The notes under the pieces were generated by a model. It saw nothing but the letters and a program-made list of their open reading frames with translations, was not told the origin of the DNA and did no database searches. Positions 9,362 to 18,475 of a DNA stretch of 64,000 bases are shown one piece after another. The position numbers and the translations under genes were made by a program. The stretch covers positions 1,798,001-1,862,000 of the forward strand of contig NZ_SGIT01000001.1 in assembly GCF_004208525.1 (NCBI RefSeq). The letters run 5' to 3'. The number at the start of each line of letters is the position of its first letter. Positions within the stretch are counted from its first letter, which is position 1. Origin of the DNA: Sphingobacterium corticibacterium (GTDB lineage: Bacteria; Bacteroidota; Bacteroidia; Sphingobacteriales; Sphingobacteriaceae).

Positions 9362-11458
9362 ATGAGAAAATTTTTTCATATATACTTGTTAATTGTTGTC
9401 ATGGGACAACAGTTGCCATCAGCGTTCAGTTTATCATTGGAAACGCGCTACAGCGCTAGGAAATCGATGGAAGACAGCATGATAATTAAGGGGGGCATTC
9501 CGGTGTTTGTCCATCCGGATGAACCCCAGGCTGTGAGACGGGCTGTTAAGGATTTGTTACGGGATCTCAATAACGTTTTAGGAGAGACCTCGGTATTGAC
9601 CGATACATTGACAAGTTCGGCAATAGTTGTCGCCACAGGTGATCGGTACTCCGGCTCGAAACCTGATGTTCGTGGTTGGGAAGCTCATCAAGTTTATCAA
9701 GATGGTAACCGCATTATAATAAACGGTGCCGATATGCGCGGAACCATATACGCTATATATACGTTCAGCGAATCAGTTTTAGGCGTGAAACCGCTATGGC
9801 GCTGGACATCAGAAAAGCCGGTTCGTCAGGAACAGCTGATTGTCCCACATGAATTTCATATCAACGTTTCTTCGCCCTCGGTGAAATATCGAGCATGGTT
9901 CCCAAATGATAGGGATCTTATAAATCCGTGGCAAAAGCTTTCCTACGAGAATTTCGAAGCTATGTACGAAACGATGCTTCGCCTAAAATTGAACACACTG
10001 GAAGGTGAAATCGCTGATGAAAGAAGTTATATCCCCCCTTATCCACTGGGTCGAGAAGCAACTTTAGCACAACAACGCGGACTCATCATTACCGGTCACC
10101 ATATGTTAATTTTCGGATCTAATTACAGATATTGGAATGCCTACTGGAAACAAATCAAGAAACAACAGCCGCCCGCATTGAAAATTGAACATATTGATGC
10201 GCTAACGCAGTGGTGGCATTATCATGCAACACTTGCTACACGCAATGAGGCCAATATTATATGGTTAGTCGGTTTCCGCGGAAATCGTGATATCCCTTTC
10301 TGGGAATTCTTCCCGGATGCGCCAGCCAGTCCGCAAGACCGTGCCGATGTAATCGATGCCATGGTCAAGCGACAGGTGGAGATCGTGAAGGAAGTAACGG
10401 GCGAACAACATCCTCTTATGCGACTGACGCTTTATAACGAAATGTCGACACTGGTTGCCAATGGACATTTCAATTTGCCGGATGAACCCTCCCTAATTCG
10501 GAATTTCGTCGCCGCCCGACGCGACCATTTTCCTGCTGCGGACATTAGGGGTTATTCTTTTTCGGGCGAACCGACAGGCTACTACTTAAATTTTCAATTC
10601 ACGTCTTCCGGATCTCACTTGGCGCAGGCGGAAGGTCCACGAAAAATGGAACAAAACTTCAGAATGGTGGATAGCTTAAGCGGCGGTAACCTAGTTTTCT
10701 CGGTCGTCAATGCTGGTAATATCAGAGAGCATGTATTGGAGCTATCGGCAAATGCAGAAATGATGTGGGACATGGATTCGTTTGATTGCCCTTCTTTTTA
10801 TACAACTTTTTGCAAGACCTATTTTGGAGAAGAACATGCTTCTCAGATCGCTTTACTGTACGACGCTTTTTTTCGCTCCTACTGGCAACAAAAGGAAAGC
10901 GACATTCCGGGCTTCGAACGGCAATATCTTTTTCAAGATATGCGGTATGCTCGTGCAGCAGAAACGTTAATAGGTGATATGGAAAAGGGTAAACATCGAA
11001 ATAATCCTTTTGACAACCATGCATTGGACAATCCTGACAAAGGTAGCGCGGGCTATTTCCGTATCGTTTCTTCGCCAGAAAAAAATATCCAATTAAACGC
11101 CGTGCTTCATGGCACTGCATCTAGTATAGCTAAATTAGAGAAGATTACTGCTGAGGCTGACCATATTTATGAAAAAATAGAGGAAGGCAAGCAGTTTTTT
11201 GATGATAATCTACGTGGACAAGCTCACTTTATGTTACAGCTCAACCGTATGCTATATAACTTAACCAAAGCCTACCAAGCATCAACTGAAAAAAACGATA
11301 GGCGTGCGTTTATTCAGGCTAGTCTAGAAGACATAACCAGCGCGCAGGCTTGGCTGCACCGTGCAGACCATGGTGTCTTTGATCAATGGTACACAAACGA
11401 CACCAAGTTTGGTTTAGATAAAATTAAGCAAAGGTTAGCATCACTTAGTCTGCGCTAG
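9362..11458 (+). CDS. GH115-like protein, putative alpha-glucuronidase (698 aa)
   Basis: Secreted enzyme-like protein resembling glycoside hydrolase family 115, whose known members remove glucuronic acid or 4-O-methyl-glucuronic acid from xylan and arabinogalactan. The signal peptide is MRKFFHIYLLIVVMG followed by SAFS. Supporting segments are the N-terminal GTIYAIYTFSESVLGVKPLW (a GH115-typical sub-domain), YRAWFPNDRDLINPW, the barrel segments LVGFRGNRDIPFW and LTLYNEM, and the late NAGNIREHVLELSANAEMMWD. The full family is usually around 800-1000 residues with an extra C-terminal domain; this one ends after the helical domain, so it looks C-terminally short but not broken. I chose ATG 9362 over GTG 9344 because it starts the signal peptide. 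Catalytic residues cannot be assigned by eye. Confidence 0.78.
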   Translation: MRKFFHIYLLIVVMGQQLPSAFSLSLETRYSARKSMEDSMIIKGGIPVFVHPDEPQAVRRAVKDLLRDLNNVLGETSVLTDTLTSSAIVVATGDRYSGSKPDVRGWEAHQVYQDGNRIIINGADMRGTIYAIYTFSESVLGVKPLWRWTSEKPVRQEQLIVPHEFHINVSSPSVKYRAWFPNDRDLINPWQKLSYENFEAMYETMLRLKLNTLEGEIADERSYIPPYPLGREATLAQQRGLIITGHHMLIFGSNYRYWNAYWKQIKKQQPPALKIEHIDALTQWWHYHATLATRNEANIIWLVGFRGNRDIPFWEFFPDAPASPQDRADVIDAMVKRQVEIVKEVTGEQHPLMRLTLYNEMSTLVANGHFNLPDEPSLIRNFVAARRDHFPAADIRGYSFSGEPTGYYLNFQFTSSGSHLAQAEGPRKMEQNFRMVDSLSGGNLVFSVVNAGNIREHVLELSANAEMMWDMDSFDCPSFYTTFCKTYFGEEHASQIALLYDAFFRSYWQQKESDIPGFERQYLFQDMRYARAAETLIGDMEKGKHRNNPFDNHALDNPDKGSAGYFRIVSSPEKNIQLNAVLHGTASSIAKLEKITAEADHIYEKIEEGKQFFDDNLRGQAHFMLQLNRMLYNLTKAYQASTEKNDRRAFIQASLEDITSAQAWLHRADHGVFDQWYTNDTKFGLDKIKQRLASLSLR

Positions 11459-12235
11459 CAAGCTACACATAGCTTCAGCATACCGTTGTCCGAGTAACCT
11501 TGCCGACCACGTATTAAAGTGCGTTCCATCCCCCACGTCTTTTAACCCTTCAGCGCTTACCACAGCTGAATTAGGTATAAAATGAGGGGCATGGTTAAGC
11601 ACGTCATTAATCGGCAGCCTTGGTTTAAAATGACCAATTTCACCTACGACAAAAGGGAAATCACCAGAAAGATCGTTCCGAAAATTCTGGACGAGGCTGG
11701 CTAACTTGTCTTGGTATTGTGCTGCTCGAACATCCGCATTATCTGCTTCTCCTTGATGCCATAAAATTCCTTTCAATACGCCGCTTTTCATTGCAATCTT
11801 CGCACGTTTGATGGCATCATCATAAGGAAATGCTTTCGTTACGGGATCCTGCTGGCTGGCAAACCACCGATCGATGGACGTTCCGCCTACGGCGCAAGGA
11901 ATCAATCCGATACGAACAGTAGAATCCGTTTCTTTAGATAACATGGTATGTGCGAAGCTAATCCCTGGTCCGACCCCGGCAAAAGATTTGTCGAAATGTA
12001 TAGGATCCTTTGCATATACCCATGCTCCATTGTTATCCAGCGTCAAAATAGCAGAATCAATTATTTTACTAGCCAAATCCACTTTCCCTCTTCCTGCCAT
12101 GTTTGATTGTCCAACCAATAAATAAAGGTGGAAATTGGTGTCTATAGTCGGTGGTAATGAAGACACGTCTAGCTTAGAAGGCCTTCCTGCTAATAATAAT
12201 GCAAAAAGTAATACAATTCCTATTAATCTCATCAT
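11441..12235 (-). CDS. CE6/SGNH-type carbohydrate acetylesterase (264 aa)
   Basis: Predicted secreted esterase removing acetyl groups from a glycan, of the sialate O-acetylesterase / acetyl-xylan esterase CE6 group. After a signal peptide (about 1-17), block I is VGQSNMAGRG with the nucleophile Ser44. CAVGGTSIDRW and WHQGEADN follow, and the C-terminal DGTHF motif supplies Asp236 and His239. The length is typical of a single-domain CE6. The gene runs against the GH115-like gene and their 3' ends overlap by 18 bases. An acetylesterase beside a glucuronidase-like protein fits deacetylation and debranching of glucuronoxylan, which is inference. A single-gene unit with its own promoter in the 184-base divergent gap before cydA is likely. 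Confidence 0.86.
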   Translation of the reverse strand: MMRLIGIVLLFALLLAGRPSKLDVSSLPPTIDTNFHLYLLVGQSNMAGRGKVDLASKIIDSAILTLDNNGAWVYAKDPIHFDKSFAGVGPGISFAHTMLSKETDSTVRIGLIPCAVGGTSIDRWFASQQDPVTKAFPYDDAIKRAKIAMKSGVLKGILWHQGEADNADVRAAQYQDKLASLVQNFRNDLSGDFPFVVGEIGHFKPRLPINDVLNHAPHFIPNSAVVSAEGLKDVGDGTHFNTWSARLLGQRYAEAMCSLLAQTK

Positions 12236-12337
12236 TTGTTCGTCTTTATGAAACTACTATTATAAAGACGTTCTAAAAGCATAAAAGGAGTAATACAAAT
12301 GGTGAAAAATAAAAAATATTTAAGGCGAGAAGGCTTT

Positions 12338-12354
12338 TGTCGTTTAAGACGACA
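12338..12354. promoter_or_regulatory. 17-bp inverted repeat upstream of cydA
   Basis: TGTCGT and ACGACA are perfect 6-bp arms around TTAAG, 65 bases before the cydA start in the divergent gap shared with the esterase gene. It could be an operator for cydAB or a leader hairpin. No T-run follows, so it is not a terminator. Confidence 0.45.
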
Positions 12355-12419
12355 GGAAAAAGATAATGTGTTACATTTTACTTGGAAAGTAGCGGTTTAA
12401 ATAGCTAAATTAGACGAGT

Positions 12420-13760
12420 ATGGACGATTTTATTGCGGCTCGATCACAAATGGCACTTTCTTTGGGCTTTCACATCATTTTTGCTTGTGTAGGTATGGTC
12501 ATGCCCATATTCATGGCTATTAGTCATTACAAGTACTTAAAAACAGGAGATGAAGTATATAAAGGTTTAACAAAAGCATGGAGCAAAGGTGTAGCGATTT
12601 TATTTGCAACAGGGGCTGTTTCGGGTACTATGCTTTCCTTCGAGTTAGGATTACTTTGGCCCGGGTTCATGAAACATGCCGGTCCAATTTTCGGGATGCC
12701 TTTTTCATTAGAAGGAACAGCCTTTTTTATAGAAGCTATTGCTTTAGGTTTTTTCTTATACGGCTGGGACAGATTTAACAAGTGGTTTCATTGGGCGACA
12801 GGCGTATTGGTAGGTATTAGCGGACTTGCATCGGGCATCTTAGTAGTCGCAGCAAACGCGTGGATGAACAGTCCTTCCGGATTCGATTACCATGATGGCG
12901 TTTACTCGAATATTGATCCGATCAAAGCCATGCTTAATGATGCTTGGTTTTCGCAGGCTTTACATATGGTTTTGGCCGCTTTTGTCGCTACAGGGTTCGC
13001 TGTTGCTGGTGTTCACGCCTTAATGATCTTAAAAAATAAAAACATCGAATTCCACCGTAGAGCTTTTTTTATTGCAGCGACCTGCGCTTGTATAGCCGCC
13101 TTATTACAGCCTATCAGTGGCGATATTTCAGCGAAGGATGTGGCCAAGCGCCAACCTATTAAGTTGGCCGCGATGGAAGCACATTTTCATACGGAACCGT
13201 ACTCGCCTTTCATTATAGGCGGCATCGTAGATGAAGAGAATCAAAAAGTAGACTATGCGATTAAACTACCCGGAGTCCTGAGTTTTTTAGTGCATGGTGA
13301 TTTTGAAACGCCAGTGAAGGGCCTAAATGAGTTTCCAAAAGAAAACCTCCCTCCTGTCGCCATTACGCATTACGCCTTCCAGATCATGATAAGTTTAGGC
13401 ATGTTACTTTGTTTGATTTCGCTTATCTATATCGTCGCGATATGGAAGAAAAGAAATTGGCTTTCTTCACCCTGGTTCCTGAAACTTTTTGTTTTTGCTA
13501 TTCCCTTGGGATACATCGCCCTGGAAGCTGGATGGGTTGTTACGGAGGTTGGTAGACAACCATGGATCATCTATGAGATTATGCGCACAAAAGACGCTGT
13601 TACACCGATGCCCGGAATAGTGTATTCATTTTACATTTTCACAGCGGTATTTATATCGTTGTCCACCATTGTGATATTCTTACTCTATCGACAAATGAAA
13701 ATGGTAGGCAAGCTCTATGATCCTACTGACCCTCATTTTAAAAACAATTTAAAACATTAG
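12420..13760 (+). CDS. cydA: Cytochrome bd quinol oxidase subunit I
   Basis: Heme-bearing subunit of cytochrome bd, which oxidises quinol (menaquinol in Bacteroidota) and reduces oxygen to water, with high oxygen affinity in many members. The protein is 446 aa with about nine membrane helices. It carries the N-terminal AARSQMALSLGFHIIFA segment, in which His18 corresponds to the high-spin heme ligand, and the late GWVVTEVGRQPW signature. It is shorter than the E. coli subunit (about 520 aa) because the periplasmic quinol-binding loop is short, as in many non-enterobacterial forms. cydB follows after 3 bases. No CydX-like small gene is seen after cydB. Confidence 0.97.
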   Translation: MDDFIAARSQMALSLGFHIIFACVGMVMPIFMAISHYKYLKTGDEVYKGLTKAWSKGVAILFATGAVSGTMLSFELGLLWPGFMKHAGPIFGMPFSLEGTAFFIEAIALGFFLYGWDRFNKWFHWATGVLVGISGLASGILVVAANAWMNSPSGFDYHDGVYSNIDPIKAMLNDAWFSQALHMVLAAFVATGFAVAGVHALMILKNKNIEFHRRAFFIAATCACIAALLQPISGDISAKDVAKRQPIKLAAMEAHFHTEPYSPFIIGGIVDEENQKVDYAIKLPGVLSFLVHGDFETPVKGLNEFPKENLPPVAITHYAFQIMISLGMLLCLISLIYIVAIWKKRNWLSSPWFLKLFVFAIPLGYIALEAGWVVTEVGRQPWIIYEIMRTKDAVTPMPGIVYSFYIFTAVFISLSTIVIFLLYRQMKMVGKLYDPTDPHFKNNLKH

Positions 13761-13763
13761 GCC

Positions 13764-14783
13764 ATGTTGTACGTCGTAATTGCCTTTTTATGGGTATCAC
13801 TCTATCTTTATTTGATTCTTGGCGGCGCTGATTTTGGGGTAGGCGTATTGGAAATATTTACGGGCAAAAAACATATCCAAACGGTCAAAAGAACGACTTA
13901 TAGATCAATTGGGCCAATTTGGGAAGCAAACCACATGTGGTTGATTATTGCTATCGTCATTTTATTTGTTGGATTCCCCACCATATACAGCACCATATCG
14001 ATCTATTTGCACATCCCGTTAGTGCTTATGCTATTGGGTGTTATTGCCAGAGGTACAGCTTTTACATTTCGACACTATGATGCTATTGATGATGATTGGC
14101 AAATCGTCTACAATAGAATTTTCCAAATCAGTAGCTTGATCACCCCTTTCTTTTTAGGCCTTATTGCTGCGAGCACCGTCTCCCGCTCCATCAACTTACA
14201 TCATACCGATTTCCTAAGCGCATATGTTTATAGCTGGTGGAATCCATTTGGTATTAGTGTCGGTATATTTACCGTTGCAATCAGTGCATATTTAGCTTCA
14301 ATTTATATTATCGGAGAAGCAGAAAGCAGCGAATTTATGCGCTATCTTACCCGCAGAGCCAAAATTTATTTTTTTGTTGTATTATTATCCGGTATTGCGG
14401 TTTTTATAACAGCTCATTTTGCGGACATTCCTTTATTCAACTGGATCTTTGGGCAAACTATAGGTCAAATTGCTGTGGTATTGGCTAGCCTATCGATCAT
14501 TGTATTATTTTGGGGGTTCACAAAAGAAAAAAGTACGATTATGCGCGTATGTGTAGCCTTTCAGACTTTTATGATTCTCGTGGCCGCTACATATAACCAT
14601 TTCCCCGACCTCATCCTCCTTGCCAATGAAGAATCTCTTTCTTTATTTGATCATCAAGGAAGTGAAAAAACAATAGAAGCACTAGCATGGGCATTATTGC
14701 TTGGTTCGGTGTTTATCCTCCCTTTTTTGTTTTATCTTTTATACTCGTTTCACCGTAAAACTACACCAAAAAATTCAACATAA
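13764..14783 (+). CDS. cydB: Cytochrome bd quinol oxidase subunit II
   Basis: Membrane partner of CydA needed for heme assembly and oxidase activity. The 339-aa protein has eight or so membrane helices, the N-terminal GGADFGVGVLEIF segment and the GPIWEANHMWLI motif that corresponds to the conserved PxWxxNxVWL region. Start ATG 13764 lies 3 bases after the cydA stop, so the two are cotranscribed. The gene is followed within 32 bases by the convergent aldo/keto reductase gene. That short gap holds a small inverted repeat (CCTAT/ATAGG) but no strong terminator. Confidence 0.97.
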   Translation: MLYVVIAFLWVSLYLYLILGGADFGVGVLEIFTGKKHIQTVKRTTYRSIGPIWEANHMWLIIAIVILFVGFPTIYSTISIYLHIPLVLMLLGVIARGTAFTFRHYDAIDDDWQIVYNRIFQISSLITPFFLGLIAASTVSRSINLHHTDFLSAYVYSWWNPFGISVGIFTVAISAYLASIYIIGEAESSEFMRYLTRRAKIYFFVVLLSGIAVFITAHFADIPLFNWIFGQTIGQIAVVLASLSIIVLFWGFTKEKSTIMRVCVAFQTFMILVAATYNHFPDLILLANEESLSLFDHQGSEKTIEALAWALLLGSVFILPFLFYLLYSFHRKTTPKNST

Positions 14784-14815
14784 ATAGCTCCTATCCCATA
14801 GGGAAAACGGCAAAC

Positions 14816-15847
14816 CTAATCTAGTTCTGCCGATCTTGCCCAGATATTCAGTCCGCCATCCGTTGCAAAATGATCTATTTCCGCAAGTTCAGCGTCGGTA
14901 AAATCAAGATTATTTATGGCGCCTACACAATCAATAACCTGCTCCGGTCTACTGGCTCCAATAAGGGCAGATGTAATCCGTCCTTTTTTGAGAACCCAGG
15001 CAATAGCCATTTGCGCTAACGTTTGACCACGGCTTTCAGCAATGGTATTCAACGACCTTATCTTTTCTAGATTTTCATTACTTAGAAAATTTGGATTTAA
15101 CGACTTATGTTGAGTAGCACGGCTCCCTTCAGGTATATCGTTTAGGTATTTTGTCGTGAGCATTCCCTGGGCAAGTGGTGAAAAAACAATAGAACCTACT
15201 CCAAGTTCATCCAGGGTATCGATCAGTCCATCATCTTCAACCCAACGATTAAGCATGGAATAGCTTGGTTGATGGATAAGGCACGGCGTTCCCAGATCGT
15301 TAAGTATAGCAACGGCTTCTTTTGTACGCCTGCTGTTATAAGAAGAAAGCCCTACATACAATGCCTTACCGGATCGTACAATCTGGTCGAGGGCCTGCAT
15401 GGTTTCTTCCAGTGGCGTATTGGGATCAAAGCGGTGGGAATAAAAAATATCGACGTAATCCAGTCCCATTCGTTTGAGGCTCTGATCACAGCTAGCTATC
15501 AGGTATTTTTTGCTTCCCCATTCGCCGTATGGCCCGGGCCACATATCATAACCAGCTTTTGTAGAAATATTAAGTTCGTCCCGCAAACCTGCAAAGTCCT
15601 CTTTTAGTATCCTTCCGAAAGCCTGTTCCGCTGTTCCGGGAGGCGGACCATAGTTATTGGCAAGATCAAAATGGGTAATTCCAAGGTCAAAAGCTGTCCG
15701 ACAGATCTGTTGTTTGATGTTATGCGGTTTGTCATCACCGAAATTGTGCCATAAACCTAATGATACCGCTGGTAATTTCAGCCCACTATTTCCACATTTG
15801 TGGTATACCATCTGTTGGTATCTGTCTGGATTGGGTGTATAACGCAT
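14816..15847 (-). CDS. mgrA: Aldo/keto reductase, YghZ-like (L-glyceraldehyde 3-phosphate reductase type)
   Basis: NADPH-dependent carbonyl reductase of the aldo/keto reductase group that includes E. coli YghZ and the Kv-beta subunits. It carries the catalytic tetrad context: D and Y in FDLANNYGPPPGTAE, K in ISTKAGYDMWPGPYGEWGSKK, H in DIFYSHRFD. C-terminal cofactor-binding segments are IVFSPLAQGMLTTKYL and ALIGASRPEQV. At 343 aa it has the full family length. The WPGPYGEWGSKKYL segment is characteristic of the YghZ branch, whose members detoxify methylglyoxal and reduce L-glyceraldehyde 3-phosphate. A striking inverted repeat lies 25 bases upstream of its start. Substrate is inferred by family. 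Confidence 0.9.
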   Translation of the reverse strand: MRYTPNPDRYQQMVYHKCGNSGLKLPAVSLGLWHNFGDDKPHNIKQQICRTAFDLGITHFDLANNYGPPPGTAEQAFGRILKEDFAGLRDELNISTKAGYDMWPGPYGEWGSKKYLIASCDQSLKRMGLDYVDIFYSHRFDPNTPLEETMQALDQIVRSGKALYVGLSSYNSRRTKEAVAILNDLGTPCLIHQPSYSMLNRWVEDDGLIDTLDELGVGSIVFSPLAQGMLTTKYLNDIPEGSRATQHKSLNPNFLSNENLEKIRSLNTIAESRGQTLAQMAIAWVLKKGRITSALIGASRPEQVIDCVGAINNLDFTDAELAEIDHFATDGGLNIWARSAELD

Positions 15848-15871
15848 ATTCTTCTGTTCAATTTTTTGTTA

Positions 15872-15905
15872 GTCTATTATATTACGCTAATATACTATAA
15901 TAGAC
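15872..15905. promoter_or_regulatory. 10-bp-arm inverted repeat upstream of the aldo/keto reductase gene
   Basis: Arms GTCTATTATA (15872-15881) and TATAATAGAC (15896-15905) are perfect complements 14 bases apart. A second, overlapping palindrome ATATTA-CGC-TAATAT lies inside. There is no adjoining T-run on either strand, so an operator is more likely than a terminator. It lies between the acyl-CoA dehydrogenase-like gene stop and the reductase start, both on the minus strand. Confidence 0.5.
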
Positions 15906-15924
15906 AGCAATGTGTATACAATCA

Positions 15925-17427
15925 TTATGCTAAAAAATTAGCCCAATCTGAATTGGCCTCGTAATCCAATACAGGATCCGCATCATTTTTCGAATGCAGT
16001 TGTCCGTGGAACATGGCTAAGTCTTTAAGAATATACTGCCTTGTAATTTCCACTAACTGCGTATTAAATCCATCCAACGTTAAGACAAATTGGAAACTGA
16101 TCACACGCGCGATCATACTACCAAGCGTTACCAAATCACGCTGTTTTACCGCGCTATCAATATTAAAATCTAAATACGTCTTAAAGAAATCCGCACTTAA
16201 ATTCGTACGGCTATACGTGGTCAAAAAGCTTAACAGGTTATCTTCTTTTACTCTGCGCATCAATTTAAGTATACCGTCTGCGATCTGCGCATATAGCATC
16301 TCATTCGAGCCTTCAAAAATCTGAAACGGTCGGCTGTCAACAATAGCCCTACCTGCCAGATGATCTAGTCGGAATCCGTTCGCACCAGCTAGTTGTAAGC
16401 TAATCTGTGCGGTTTCCTGCATCAGGTCGGTTACGAAAGCTTTTAACGTATTTGCTTCAATACTTAGGGCTGCAAGATTATGTTCAATCCCACTTTGCCC
16501 TACACTGAATGCACACATACCGGAACAGATCGTATAGGCCGCTTGAATTCTGGCAAGTTGATATTTTACAGAATCGAGGTTTAATAACGGAACGCCGCCT
16601 ACTATTCTTCCTTGACAGTGTTGGATCGATTCGTCTAAAAGTCTTTTAATAAATCCCATCCCCATGCCCGGGAACTGTAGCCTACTGCGGTGCAGCATAT
16701 CTAACATCAATTTGATGCCGGTGCTTTCTGCTAGGAGCTTCTGTTCCTCAGGAACCACCACATCGATCTCATTGATACCATAAGGAATAGCGTACAACCC
16801 CAGGTTATTATAGCGATGTACCATCGGAATATGTTGTTCAGGTATACTATTATCCGTAACAAAGAAATCTATATCTCGCGCTAAATCACCATTTGGATTA
16901 AATTTGCGGGCCGTTACGAGCCAAAAGTCTGCTGCACCACTCAAGCCCTGCCAATGCTTTTGTCCTTTAATATGGTAACCATTTTCTACTTGCTGATAAG
17001 CCGTTTTCATATTCAACGCGTCACTTCCGTAGGCCTTTTCCGTGATCATCAGTCCACCCATAGCACTGTTTTCTATAAACTGCTTAAACACACGCTCCTG
17101 AACGGAATAATCTCCATATTTTGCCAAGGGTTCTAAGAACAACGCGATATTGATCCCAAACATCAAGGAAAGCGCTAGTGATTCATAAGACGCCGCTGAA
17201 AGAACGCTCAGACATTCTTTAACAGAAACACCCCTACCGCCATAGAGCGTTGGAATAGCAACTGCCAACGGCTTCTTTTTCATGATCTCCGAAAGAAAGT
17301 CAGCCGGAAGATCCCGATGAAGACTCATGGCATTATAATCAAATTCTGCACGAAACAAATGCTTTAAATGCCTTCTAAAATCGGTGATATACGTGCTAAA
17401 GTCTATTTGTTCTCTTACTGCGTTCAT
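15925..17427 (-). CDS. Acyl-CoA dehydrogenase family protein (500 aa)
   Basis: Flavoprotein of the acyl-CoA dehydrogenase fold. Visible signatures are the middle-domain ITEKAYGSDALNMKT segment (equivalent to TExxxGSD), GQKHWQGLSGAADFWLVTA, and the C-terminal FQIFEGSNEMLYAQIADG segment (equivalent to IFEGTNE). At 500 aa it is longer than classic dehydrogenases (about 380) because of a C-terminal extension of roughly 100 residues. The frame opens at 17496, but the first 23 codons are basic and unlike the family; ATG 17427 (MNAVREQIDFSTY) is the better start. Downstream on the same strand is the aldo/keto reductase gene. The real substrate, and whether it is a true dehydrogenase, are unknown. 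Confidence 0.84.
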   Translation of the reverse strand: MNAVREQIDFSTYITDFRRHLKHLFRAEFDYNAMSLHRDLPADFLSEIMKKKPLAVAIPTLYGGRGVSVKECLSVLSAASYESLALSLMFGINIALFLEPLAKYGDYSVQERVFKQFIENSAMGGLMITEKAYGSDALNMKTAYQQVENGYHIKGQKHWQGLSGAADFWLVTARKFNPNGDLARDIDFFVTDNSIPEQHIPMVHRYNNLGLYAIPYGINEIDVVVPEEQKLLAESTGIKLMLDMLHRSRLQFPGMGMGFIKRLLDESIQHCQGRIVGGVPLLNLDSVKYQLARIQAAYTICSGMCAFSVGQSGIEHNLAALSIEANTLKAFVTDLMQETAQISLQLAGANGFRLDHLAGRAIVDSRPFQIFEGSNEMLYAQIADGILKLMRRVKEDNLLSFLTTYSRTNLSADFFKTYLDFNIDSAVKQRDLVTLGSMIARVISFQFVLTLDGFNTQLVEITRQYILKDLAMFHGQLHSKNDADPVLDYEANSDWANFLA

Positions 17428-17573
17428 GTTAATCCTATTTTTCTTAAATGTCTGCCGCCAGCATTTATAAAAAGACCGCAGCAACTTCAGAAACAAAATT
17501 AAGCAGTTAAGAAAAAAAAGATCATGAGGACTTGGACATTATATAGGACAAATCGTGCATACAACACTTTTAA

Positions 17574-18443
17574 TCATCTAACACTTTCCCTATAATCAGA
17601 AGGAGACATACCCACAATCTTTTTAAAAAGGCGCGTGAAATAGGAAGGATCGGCAAAATCCAGTTCATAAGCTATGGTCGCGACGCTTTTATTAGTCTCC
17701 AGTAACAAGAGTTGGCTATGAATAATCGTAACCTCCAATATAAGCTCTTTTGAGGATTTTTTAAATACAGAAGAAACACATCGATTGAGGTAATTGATCG
17801 ATACGGCAAGTCGGTCTGCATAAAAATCGACCGTTTTATATTTGTTAAAATGTAGATGCACTAATTGTTTGAAAGCAATAGCAATCTCCTGCCGCCGTTC
17901 CAAGGACTTGTTCGCTTCAGAAAGTTTGATAATCTTTAAAATAACCGTCTTGAAGATACTTTCATACAGTTCTTTGTAAGGCGATTCATTATAGATTTCC
18001 GTATATAATAGGCCGAGCAGCGTGTCCAGTTCCGCGCTATCGGACGCCGTTAGATTAAGTAAAGGAGAAATCGTAAAGATATTTAAGATTTCCTGCTCTC
18101 TGAATAAGGACGTCATGGCTTGCTCTTTAATTAAGACACAATAGCCTTGCGCTGATTTATCAACCGAGTGGATAGCGGATATATGTCCGTAATTACAAAT
18201 TAACACGGCCGGAGCCTGTACCATAAAAGTTGTCGATTCAATTTGCTGCGTGAAATACCCTTCTGTAATATAGATCAACAGATTATAGCCAAAAAAAATC
18301 GGCGGAATGGGTATTTTTAGGTACGGTGCAATGTCCTTTAATGAAAATATTTTAATGGGAGTTTGGATGTAGGTCAGATGATCTACACTACCGTTCATGA
18401 ACTTAGAGACAAATTCGTCTGCACTTATTTGATTCTTTTCCAT
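17574..18443 (-). CDS. AraC-family transcriptional regulator (289 aa)
   Basis: Probable DNA-binding regulator with an N-terminal cupin-like sensing domain and a C-terminal AraC double helix-turn-helix (about residues 195-287). The C-terminal signature reads INYLNRCVSSVFKKS, then SVATIAYELDFADPSYFTRL and FKKIVGMSPSDYR, a good match to the AraC consensus. The N-terminal half (for example YITEGYFTQQIESTTFMV) resembles Bacteroidota AraC regulators without a known ligand. It lies upstream of the acyl-CoA dehydrogenase-like gene on the same strand and could regulate it, which is inference. The AAA+ gene ends 32 bases upstream. Confidence 0.92.
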   Translation of the reverse strand: MEKNQISADEFVSKFMNGSVDHLTYIQTPIKIFSLKDIAPYLKIPIPPIFFGYNLLIYITEGYFTQQIESTTFMVQAPAVLICNYGHISAIHSVDKSAQGYCVLIKEQAMTSLFREQEILNIFTISPLLNLTASDSAELDTLLGLLYTEIYNESPYKELYESIFKTVILKIIKLSEANKSLERRQEIAIAFKQLVHLHFNKYKTVDFYADRLAVSINYLNRCVSSVFKKSSKELILEVTIIHSQLLLLETNKSVATIAYELDFADPSYFTRLFKKIVGMSPSDYRESVR

Positions 18444-18475
18444 GCCCTTTCTGTTATATTTTCAGCTTTCAATTT

